From NCBI GenBank assembly GCA_020796225.1, contig CM036753.1, forward strand, positions 5,389,001-5,453,000: a stretch of DNA of 64,000 nt, in the 5' to 3' direction. This document shows, piece after piece, positions 12,261-22,675 of this stretch. Source of the DNA: Arion vulgaris (Eukaryota > Mollusca > Gastropoda > Stylommatophora > Arionidae). A program made the position numbers and the translations under genes. The number at the start of each line of letters is the position of its first letter. Position 1 is the first letter of the stretch. The notes under the pieces were generated by a model, which saw only the letters and a program-made list of their open reading frames with translations, was not told the DNA's origin and ran no database searches.

Positions 12261-12495
12261 TTAAGTCTATACCTTGTGTTCCGAAAGTTGTGGGTTCGAA
12301 TCCTGAATTCGCCGTTCTGTTCACGAGTTCCATTCTGTTCACGAGTGCGTTGTTTCCAGAGATCCCTAGGAGTGTTTCCGGAGCTACGGAGTTCGTATTT
12401 TGTGCAATACTCTCTGCAGGTGGCGTGCCACTTCTGCGGAGAGAGACCGAGCGATATGAGGTCAAACCTGGTGCAATGAAGTCAATCTGTCATCT
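12245..12495 (+). repeat. SINE family B
   Basis: The head has a B-box-like GGGTTCGAATCCTGAATT at 12292-12309. The body includes 'AGAGATCCCTAGGAGTGTTTCCGGAGCTACGGAGTTCG...GTGCAATGAAGTCAAT'. Minus-strand relatives are at 28440, 44490, 48655 and 57690. Confidence 0.7.
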
Positions 12496-13104
12496 TTAGA
12501 CGCTGTAAAATATGTCAAGAAATCAGTTTTCATACCACCTGGTAAATTAGGGAAAACGTTATCCGATACTATTTACTTAATGACCGGATCTACTTTACCA
12601 TCGAACCACGTTCTGCACACATGTCTAGCAGTGACAGCATATCTTTGCACCATCAACTCATAATGTTACCAAACAACAACATATGTTGCTTGTAACTACT
12701 TATGTTACACTCTTTGTTTAGAAAAATTCGCAACATTAAATTGTTGTTGGATGCAGACCAGATCAAGATAACGTTGGGGTTAGAGTTATGCTAAAGACAA
12801 ATCGACGCGAGTTGTAATTGCCCAGATTATGCAACCTGTACAAAAATACTTGTGATAATTTGACGTGTCTGTGCACAAGACATCGACATATTATCTCGAC
12901 TGTCTTCAATGTGTTAACAGTATCAACGTTAGAAAGCTATCCAACAATAGTTTGACAACAATTTTCGAATTGTTCACTAATTCAGAAAGTTCTGGTACTA
13001 ATCTTCTCTTGTGGGAACGAAGAATCTTCTTTGAAGGGAATTGAACACAACCTCACAATCTGTTGGTGCTTAGAATCAGCTGACTATCCATGAGCTATAC
13101 AAAC
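12496..13104. other. Unassigned stretch
   Basis: No exon or repeat family recognised. Confidence 0.4.
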
Positions 13105-13425
13105 TTTCTAGGTTTTTGTAGCGTAGAGGTTAGGTTTTCGCCTCTCATGTCAAAGTTAACCGGTTCGCTCCCTCCTGGAGCCATTGGGATATTTTTCCAG
13201 AGATCCCTGATCGCAGTGTAGGGGAGATCGAGTTCCAAGTCATATCGGAGATGGACAACAAAACATATGTCCCTTTATACAATTTGAGCACGCAAAAGAA
13301 ACCTTGAATTTCAAAATCGAGAAGATCACGCTGGAAAGCGCTGCCGGGCAAAATTCAGTAGAAAAGATTTAAAATAAAAATCTTTCAAAATATCTTCCTA
13401 TCTTCAAAATTACATCGCAGCTGAG
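13105..13425 (+). repeat. SINE family A, grading into the 65-bp array
   Basis: The tRNA-like head (GTAGCGTAGAGGTTAGG...CGGTTCGCTCC) is followed by a long body: 'CCAGAGATCCCTGATC..AGTGTAGG..GAGATCGAGTTC...ATCGGAGATGGACAA...GCTGGAAAGC..CTGCCGGGCAAAATTCA'. It matches copies at 20093-20515 (plus) and 42004, 54835 and 60062 (minus). The last part, CAGCTGAGATCTTATTGTAT..., is the seed of the array that follows. Confidence 0.8.
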
Positions 13426-14905
13426 ATCTTATTGTATAAGAAAGAGATGGGAGCACACATGGTTACTCACTAAAGTGCAATGCAGCTGAAATCTTATTGT
13501 ATAAGAAAAGTCGGAGCACACATGGTTACTCACTAAAGTGTAATGCAGCTGAGATCTTATTGTATAAGAAAGAGATGGGAGCACACATGGTTACTCACCA
13601 AAGTGCAATGTAAGAAGAGATGGGAGCATACATGGTACTCACTAAAGTGCAATGCAGCTGAGATCTTATTGTATAAGAAGAGATGGAGCACACATGGTTA
13701 CTCACTAAAGTGCAATGCAGCTGAGATCTTATCGTATAAGAAAGAGATGGGAGCACACATGGTTACTCACTAAAGTGCAATGCAGCTGAGATCTTATTAT
13801 ATAAGAAGAGATGGAGCACACATGGTTACTCACTAAAGTGCAATGCAGCTGAGATCTTATTGTATAAGAAAGAGATGGGAGCACACATGGTTACTCACTA
13901 AAGTGCAATGCAGCTGAGATCTTATTGTATAAGAAGAGATCGGACACACATGGTTACTCACTAAAGTGCAATGCAGCTGAGATCTTATTGTATAAGAAAG
14001 AGATCGAGCAACATGGTTATCACTAAAGTGCAATGCAGCTGAGATCGTATTGTATAAGAAAGAGATGGGAGCACACATGGTTACTCACTAAAGTGCAATG
14101 CAGCTGAGATCGTATTGTATAAAAAGAGATCGAGCACACATGGTTACTCACTGAGACTGTATGAGCCCTGCAAATGCAAGACTGAGATCGTATTGTATAA
14201 GAAAGAGATGGGAGCACACATGGTTACTCACTAAAGTGCAATGCAGCTGAGATCTTATTGTATAAGAAAGAGATCGGAGCACACATGGTTACTCACTAAA
14301 GTGCAATGCAGCTGAGATCGTATTGTATAAGAAAGAGATCGGAGCACACATGGTTACTCACTAAAGTGCAATGCAGCTGAGATCTTATTGTATAAGAAAG
14401 AGATCGGAGCACACATGGTTACTCACTAAAGTGCAATGTAAGAAGAGATGGAGCACACATGGTTACTCACTAAGTGCAATGTAGAAAGAGATGGGAGCAC
14501 ATGGTTACTCACTAAAGTGAATGCAGCTGAGTAAACGTATTGTATAAGAAAGAGATGGAGCACACATGGTTACTCACTAAGTGCAATGCAGCTGAGATCG
14601 TTTGTATAAGAAAGAGATCGGAGCACACATGGTTACTCACTAAAGTGCAATGTGACGTAGAAAAGAGATGGAGCACATGTTACTCACAAGTGCAATGTAA
14701 GAAAGAGATAGCACTGGTTACTCACTAAAGTGCAATGCAGCTGAGATCGTATATGTAAGGATCGAGAAAGGTTCTACTGTCAAGAGCTAATCTTATTGTT
14801 GAAAGAGTCGGACCAATGGTTATCACTAAGTGCTGTAAGAAAGAATGGAGCAACATGGAGTGCAAGTAAAAGAATAACACATACTCATAAGTAATGCAAC
14901 TTTTA
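13423..14905 (+). repeat. 65-bp tandem array derived from a SINE tail
   Basis: About 20 copies of a unit containing CAGCTGAGATCTTATTGTAT, AAGAAAGAGATGGGAGCACA and CATGGTTACTCACTAAAGTG. Many copies are shortened, and the array decays into fragments after about 14700. The unit is the terminal segment of SINE family A, seen once at 20453-20515. Confidence 0.9.
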
Positions 14906-15240
14906 TCATCACTCTGGGTTTCAGAACACCCTGTAGAACACGATTTTCAACCGAGTTTATTTTTTGTTAGCTGAGATCCTCTGTATAACGTCTAAGTACT
15001 GTTATACACTCCTTCTCTTCTGTACAGTCTTATCCAGTTCATCACAAGAATCCTTCAACAAATGGCAGTAATTATTTCTTCAAGAATAACAACATTTCCA
15101 AGAACGCTCTTTATTGCTTGGTTACAGATACATGAAGCTCGTCTTGACATTGTGTACTATGTGTTTACTTTGTCAGAAGTTACAGGTTTAACTCGTTTAG
15201 TTGACCTATGAAGTCGAATAAGGCATTCTTGTATTGCAGT
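14906..15240. other. Unassigned stretch
   Basis: No exon or repeat family recognised. Confidence 0.35.
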
Positions 15241-15244
15241 GACA

Positions 15245-15350
15245 CTGATAAAAGGAAAGCTACCTTCACGCAAAAATCAGTCACAAGCTCCATACCGTGG
15301 CACCATGACATCGCCTGAATTCATAGTAAGCGAACGAAAAAAGAAGAATA
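15245..15350 (+). repeat. Retroposon 3' end with GAA tail
   Basis: Same family as 2040-2162: 'CTTCACGCAAAAATCAGTCA...ATACCGTGGCACCATGAC...CTGAATTCATAG', then AAAAGAAGAA. Confidence 0.55.
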
Positions 15351-15597
15351 ACTCATTTAGTTGATCTCAAATGTTTACTTATTAAAAGTTATTCTTATTA
15401 TATTACGATATACACCAACTACATTTACCTACCATCCCACAGAACTTTGTGACTTACTTATTGACTCGCCCTCGTATATAAAACTTTAGTGCATAACTGT
15501 ATTGCTAAATACTAGTGGCAGATCTCTACGTTTTCTTGAGACAGAAGAAACATACTATAACCTATCTACATACCCACATACCTGCCTAAAAATATAG

Positions 15598-16125
15598 ACC
15601 CGCCGAGTGGTTACCGGGGCCCAAATTTGGGGTGTAAAGAATAGAACCACTGTTACCTGCAAACGCATGTCGTAAGAGGCGACTAAGGAAGTTGGGCTGA
15701 AATCGGATGCATGTGTCCGCTATTGAATGCTAACCCGAAACAAATGCTTGCAGAAAACGGATGCACCAGGCCGTAAGGCGCATAACATGGTGCAACGACC
15801 CTCACAATGAGGAATGGCATAACGGATTCTACGGTCGCCAATCTGCCTAGGAGATTTAGCAACGCAGTAAGAATGTCAGACCTACCATCACGAGGGTGTC
15901 CAAAATGTACTGCGGGAAGAGGTCGGCACAAACGGGTAAGCAGAAATCATAGGAATTATATCCTACAGAACTATCCCCAGTATGCAGACTTGAGAAGAAA
16001 GAGGTGGCCCACTTACACTAGCGTCCAAGACAAACTATATGGCGTGGCTGATAATCTGAGGCAGACGGCTGCCTTTATTAGAGAATCCGAAATCCCAATC
16101 TAGTGAGAACGCAGAAGAAGTAGAA
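15598..16125 (+). repeat. Composite retroposon: SINE E head joined to a LINE C-terminus
   Basis: The first 120 bp (A-box-like GCCGAGTGGTTACCGGG, CCAAATTTGGGGTGTAAAGA, GTCGTAAGAGGCGACTAAGG) are also found at 20546, 38176 and 52157. From about 15720 the body differs from the short copies. It carries an open frame (15807-16103) ending TYTSVQDKLYGVADNLRQTA...FIRESEIPI, which looks like the end of a non-LTR RT protein. The element ends GAACGCAGAAGAAG. A second copy is at 20546-21240. Confidence 0.7.
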
Positions 16126-16284
16126 TATATATATAGACCCTACTTTAGTAGGAGGCTCCGCATTACTAAGCATATCACTATCACGGGAAGAGTTGTTGGA
16201 GGTTTTGGATCTTCAAGAAAGCCAGTACTCTCCTCCTCCATCCCCATGCACTATAGGAAAAAGAGTGAAAACTCATACTTCCTG

Positions 16285-16725
16285 GTGGTTCGTCAACAAC
16301 AACAGCAACAACAACATCAACAACAACAACAGCAGCAACAAACAGCGCAACAACAACAATGCACACAACAGCAGACAACAGCAACAACATACAACAATGC
16401 AACAACAATAACAACAACAATGCAACAACCCAACAGCACAACAGTAACACACACCACAACACACCACACACACCACAACAACACAACAACAACACAACGC
16501 AACAACAGCGCACAACAACAACGGCAACAGCAACAGCAGCAACACAACGGCAACAACAACAACAGCGCAACACAACAACAGCAGCACAACACACCACAAC
16601 ACGCAGCACAACAACAATGCAACAATACAACAAATGCAACACAATAACACAACAATGCAACAATACGCAACACAGTAACAACACCAACAACAACCAACAA
16701 CACCAACAACAACAACAACCTATAT
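16285..16725 (+). repeat. (CAA/CAG)n low-complexity tract
   Basis: About 440 bp of CAACAACAACAG-type repeats with almost no T on the plus strand. It ends 45 bp before the arrestin-domain exon at 16771, so it forms the last part of that intron. Long Gln/Asn frames here are by-products of composition. Confidence 0.95.
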
Positions 16726-16770
16726 AAATGTTTTAATCTACACTTGAGATTTTTGTTTCCATACCCCCAG

Positions 16771-16917
16771 ATATTCGAATGGTGCTCCTTGGAAAAGCTT
16801 TCGTCCACTGGACAGATCAGACCATGAGAGGACCAGGAGAAAGCAGATTCAAAGAGATAAGGCACCACTCTGCAACTGAAGAATATTTTGACGTCTCAAA
16901 ATCACTATTAAGTCATG
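16771..16917 (+). CDS. ARRDC-like exon: middle of Arrestin_N
   Basis: The acceptor is CCATACCCCCAG and the donor ATG|GTAATA. The exon opens with two bases finishing a codon, then IRMVLLGKAFVHWTDQ, and closes HHSATEEYFDVSKSLLSH plus one base. The family pattern is 'G.A.V.W...HH...EEYFD'. An upstream exon encoding roughly the first 35-45 residues must exist but was not recognised. Confidence 0.88.
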
Positions 16918-19750
16918 GTAATATACACATACGGTATATTTCGTTTCTACAGACTATTAATTGGAAAATGTTTGACAGTTGCAACTTCTCAGTTTGCGCT
17001 TGTCTCTCTTGCCTTTCAAAGATCTATTTTCAAAGATCCCAAGATCTCTTTTCAAAGGATTCAGCATCTTCGCGCAATGTTGTTTTCCACATAACTCGGT
17101 CATCAGCTGGTGTTACCCATTTGCTGGGACAGATATAAAAGTTCTTAATTGAGACCTTGCAGACATTCTTATTTCTGAGCAGCTGTCTCCCTTGATGCCT
17201 CTTACCTTCCAAAAGTTCACAGAACAACACTTGTTTTTGTATGCGGCTATTAGTATTATCCATATAAGAGAAGACTGCAGTAAAACTATGTAGCAATGGC
17301 GAAACAAGGAAGACTGCAGTAAAACTATGTAGCAATGGCGATACAAGGGAAGACTGCAGTAAAACTATGTAGCAATGGCGAGACATGTAATAACAAAGTA
17401 CTGTAGTTTTACCAAATACAAAAACAATACACAGCAACGTTTCTACCAAAATGCCTTTATCAAGCAAAGGATACAACAGGAGTACTTCTTTCACAGCACA
17501 CTACATATAGACTACGACAGAGACACTCCAACAGTCCTAAAATTAAAATCTGTGACTAAAAACGAATAACGAAATAAATGCAAACAACTATATGTGGAAA
17601 GCAAGAGAAACAATAAAAAATCAAATATATGTATATATAACTTATATACATTAAACATATACACATATAGAATATGGAGCATGAGAAGAGAAAGTGTTAT
17701 CCCAATGAGGTCTCTTTGATAGTTTGCCGAATGTAGTAGCCGTGCACCTATTCGAGCTTTCATTTCATCGTCAAGAGATCGGCTGGCAGTGGTTATGTAC
17801 TCAAGATAGCAACATTATAAACTAGTGTTAGATGGTTACCATTTAAAGTGTTATTTGTTGATGTGTTACTTCTCTGACATAAAACCACCGTTTTGGTGAC
17901 ACAGAGAAAATAGGTCGCATGCCCTTGCCAAATTATTTATTAGTGATTGCAAGGTATCCTCACTCTATGTGACTAATGCAGCAACGTCAGCGAAGAGGTA
18001 AGAGACAACACTCGTAAAATCACTGTTAAGTCATGATAAGATACTGGATATCCATAGAATTGGTGTCGAAGCTACAGCGTTGTACAAATAAACAAACAGT
18101 TCCTACAATATCATCATCAAGGTGTGTAACCTTTATAGGACGTTGCTCTATTTGCAGCGCATCTGAATTCACAGCCAGCTCACCCACTTCGTCGATGGTC
18201 ATATTCATGGTTTCTTTAATATCTTGTAGCCATCTTCTTCTTGACCTGCCTCTGCGTCCTGTGACCCTGCCCTCTAATATTGTTCTTTCCAGGCCATCGT
18301 GACGTTTAATGTGACCAAAGTATCTAATTTTTCTGTATAGTATGTTGTTTATCAGCCAATTCTCTTTAACATTTAGTTCTTTCAGGACATCAGTGTTCTT
18401 TCTTTTTCTGTCCATGGTATTCGTAGGATCTTTCTGTAGCATTTAATTTCGAAGGACTGAATTTTCGTTCTTGTTTTGTGTGTAATGGTCCATGATTCAC
18501 AATCATAACTACCCTACCTACAATATACGGGAATACATTTTCGGACATCATTAAATGCGACAAAAGTGTCGGAGAGGGAAATCACATGGCGTTGGATGCA
18601 TACGTCATGGCCATCAAGAATAATGACTGCAAAGGATGTGACGTTGTGATTTACACGGACAGATCGGTAGTTGGCTACAAAAGGTCTGCATGGACCTTCT
18701 CTGCAAGCTCATACCGCAGAATGGTCAAGAAAGCCTTCTCTGCAAGCTCATACGATAGAGTGGTCAAGAAAGCCTTCTCTGCAAGCTCATACGGCATAAT
18801 GGTCAAGAAAGCCTTCTCTGCAAGCTCATACGGCAGAATGGTCAAGAAAGCCAGTGGTGCATTTAGTATGAGAGCAAGTAGCGTGACAATGAAAGTACTG
18901 GCGGTGACTAAGGCACCACTCTTGGTTGAGTCACAAACAACACTCATGCGTGCGTTCTGAGTGATTCGTTGGGTATGATCCGAAAGGTGGACGCTGGTTC
19001 GCATCGACAGTGGATTGAATCCCTACAATCGTCAACAAGTCGCAGAATTACATTCATCTTCGTTCCGGGGCAATGGTTGTCAATGGTAATGAGAGAGCAG
19101 GCAGTAAACAGGTGTTTAGGGCTCCAGGGAAAAAAGAATTGCCAAACACTGAAATTGAACGATAAATATGATATCTATTAGTGCCAATCATCTAGCCTCG
19201 ATGACGAGCGTTTCTCAGACCACGGTCAGCCAGTCCCACCCAAACACCAGCTGTATGTCTAGTTATTCATTGGCTCATGTGTTCTTCCTCCTTGGATCTA
19301 AGAACTCTTTATTCAAGTACGATACGCAATACGCTCGGCAGCTGGCGTGCCATTTCTGAGGAAAAGGGCAGATCTATATTTGGAAACCCGATGTAGTTAA
19401 GTTGATCCCTTCCCATTGAATCTGTAAACTGTCTATATTTACATCAAATAACTTTAAATGTTTAGTAGTGGTCAATTTCAACAGGCCCAGGCACCACCAA
19501 CGACAAGCGATATCTGGAAGCTGGACAGTACTCATATCCATTTCAGTTCCACATCCCATCCACATGTCCAACCTCATTCGAGGGTCAGTATGGATATATT
19601 AGATATTGGGTCAAGGTGACAGTAGAAAGGCCTTGGAAGAAAAATATATCCGTCAAGAGGGTCTTCAATGTCATCTGTCCGGTTGACCTCAATCTGGAAC
19701 CTAGTGCCGGGGTAAGTACATCTGTCTATCTATCTGTCTGTCTGTCTGTA

Positions 19751-19783
<33 letters not shown>

Positions 19784-22638
19784 GTCTGTATGTACGTCTG
19801 TCTATCTGTCTTTTTGTCTTCTGACTATCTGTCTATCTATCTATCTGTCTGTCTGTATGTCTGTCGGTCTGTCTGTCTGTCTATCTATCTATCTATAGAT
19901 CTATCTTCTATCTATTTTGCGTGCCTGCCTGTCTGTCGGACTGTCTATGGGTCTGTCGGGCTATCGGGCTGTGGGTCTGTCGGTATGCCGGTAGGTCGGT
20001 CTGCCGGTAGGTCGGTCTGCCGGTCGGTCGGTCTGCCGGTAGGTCGGTCTGCCGGTCGGTCGGTCTGTCGGTCTGCCGGTCTGTCTATCTAGAGATCTCT
20101 GTGACGTAAAGGTGCTTGCCTCTCGTTGCAAATGTATTTGATTTGTTACCTCGTGGAGACATCGTGTAAATATTTTACCAGAGACTCTTTGATTTCAGTG
20201 TAGGTGAGATCAGGTGCCTAGTCATATCGGAGATGGAAGATAAAACGTAAGTCCCGTTTTAAAATTAGGGGATAAAAAGAACCATTGGTAGTTAAAAATC
20301 GAGAAGAGCAAGCCGGAAAGCCGGTGCCCGTACAAAATTCATTGGAAAGATTTAATAATATGAATTCCTACAACATATTTTTACTATCTTCTAAATTACA
20401 CCGGGAACACTCGGGGTAAATGGGAGGGGTCGGAGTTCGTGCACTGCCGCTGAGATCTTCCAGTGTAAGAAAAAGATCGGAACACATTTGGTTACTCACT
20501 GCAAGTGCAATGATGATGGTCTTGTTAAACAATCAGACAAGTTCTCGCCCGTGTGGTTACCGGGGTCCAAATTTGGGGTGTAAAGAATAGAACCACTGTT
20601 ACCTGCCACGTATGTCGTAAGAGGCGACTAAGGAGGTTTGACTGAAATCGGATGCACGTGTCCGCTAGGAAATGCTAACCCGAAACAAATGTTTGCAGAA
20701 AACGGATGCACCAGGCTGTAAGGCGCATAACATGGTGCAACGACGCCTCACAATGAGGAATGGGATAACGGATTCTACGGCCGCCAATCTGCCTCTGAGA
20801 TTTAGCAACGCAGTAAGAATGTCAGACCTACCATCACGAGGGTGACCAAAACCTACTGTGGGAAGAGGTCGGCACAAACGGAAAAGCAGAAATCATAGGA
20901 ATTATATCCTACATAACTGCCCCAGTATGCAGATTTGAGAAGAAAGAGGTGGCCCACTTACACTAGCGTCCAAGACAAACTGTATAGCGTGGCTGATAAT
21001 CTGAGGCAGACGGTTGCATTTATTAGAGAATCCAAAATTCCAATCTAGTGAGAACGCAGAAGACAAACTGTATGGCGTAGCTGTTAATCTGAGGCAGACG
21101 GCTGCCTTTATTAGAGAATCCGAAATCCCAATCTAGTTAGAACGCAGAAGACAAACTGTATGGCGTGGCTGATAATCTGAGGCAGACGGCTGCCTTTATT
21201 AGAGAATCCGAAATCCCAATCTAGTGAGAACGCAGAAGAAGAAACGAAGACATGTTCTTCATTATTCTTGTGTTGGATCTTTCTCATCATTTCTTCTCTA
21301 GTCAACTCGCTAACATCGATCGTTAGAGACATATGTCTATCACCCGTATACTAACATCGGGCATTTTTATTGTGTCGTCTGTATGGCATACAACTATATA
21401 TTCCCAACACAAGCACAAATATAGATATATCGAACCAAGTATTTGACACAATCATTTCTAGTCACGTGCACTCAAACTGAAGTTGCTGGTCTCATAGAAG
21501 AAATAAACAAACTGAGGATTATTTCTGATATCATTTCGTAACGTGCAGATGATAACAATTTGCTAGCAAATCTTTGAGAGAACCACGATTTGCTTGTTTC
21601 CATTGTCTTCTTCTATGACTAACAATATACTTCTTCTTCTTCTATTCATCCATTGTACCTCAGTGAGATGTTGGAGTGAAATGTACATCTTATGTGCACG
21701 TTGTCTAATAAAATTCTTAGTGTTCCTACTATCAATCAATCAAGTGCCGTGTCGGTAGACATAGGCGATCATGTCCCTCCACATCTATCTGCCTCTGATA
21801 CAATCCATCAACTCCGTCACCGAACCTCGATTTCAAGCCGTCCGGAATCTTATCCCTTCGTTTCCTCATCTCTCTTACCCCGTGTTTTGGCTGTTGTAAC
21901 CAAATGTTCTAAACTGCCCTTCTAATTCTCTATCTCTTACCATGTTTTACCTGTTGTAACCAAATGTTCTAAACTGACCCTTCTAATTACTCTATTCCCG
22001 TGTTTGCCTGTTTAACCAAATTCAAACTGCCTTCAATTACTTTTCTCTTACCCCTGTTTTACCTGTTGTAACCAAATGTTCTAAACTGACCCTTCTAATT
22101 ACTCTATCTCTTACCATGTTTTACCTGTAACCAAATGTTCTAACGACCTTAATACTCTATTCTACGTGTTTGCCTGTTGTAACCAAATGTTCTAAACTGC
22201 CCCTTCTAATTAAATGTCCGAAAGACTTTGATTGCCTGCTTCTTATTTGATTGATTAGATTTCAATATGAATATGTCTCCGATAAGATCTCTTCATTGGT
22301 CTTTCTAGCTGTCCAAGGAACTTTCTGATTAAGGTAGCAATAGCATACCACTCTTAAGGATTGTTTTAACTGTTACAGTCTGTTCATTCATATATTTACA
22401 ATAACGCACACAGTCGTTCACGCGCGCGCACACACACACGCAAACGTAAACATACACACACATATACATATACACACACACGCGCGATTGCAAAGGCACA
22501 CATACACACACACGTTTGAAAAAGCATACATGCACTTTAATTGTTTACTACTGTTATCTTGATTGTGTTTTTTTTCCAGTCTTATTTCACTAATTTCGAT
22601 ATATATAACTGATTTACTACTATCTTTCTAACACTCTT

Positions 22639-22675
<37 letters not shown>

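Larger units (their letters stand above)
16918..19484 (+). other. ARRDC-like intron with LINE fragments
   Basis: This intron holds a 39-bp repeat (17273-17385), an RTE-like LINE end (18026-18480, minus) and an I-type LINE RNase H fragment (18540-19180, plus). No alternative exon was recognised. Confidence 0.7.

Noticed and set aside
16181..16868. Cys/Val/Leu-rich and Gln/Asn-rich frames up to 183 residues
   Set aside because: Both arise from the CAA/CAG tract read on opposite strands. The plus-strand polyQ/N frame has no conserved flanks.
19616..20092. 158-residue frame rich in SVCLSVCLSV
   Set aside because: Its first part is the real ARRDC-like exon read to 19711; the rest is the TCTG microsatellite past the donor.
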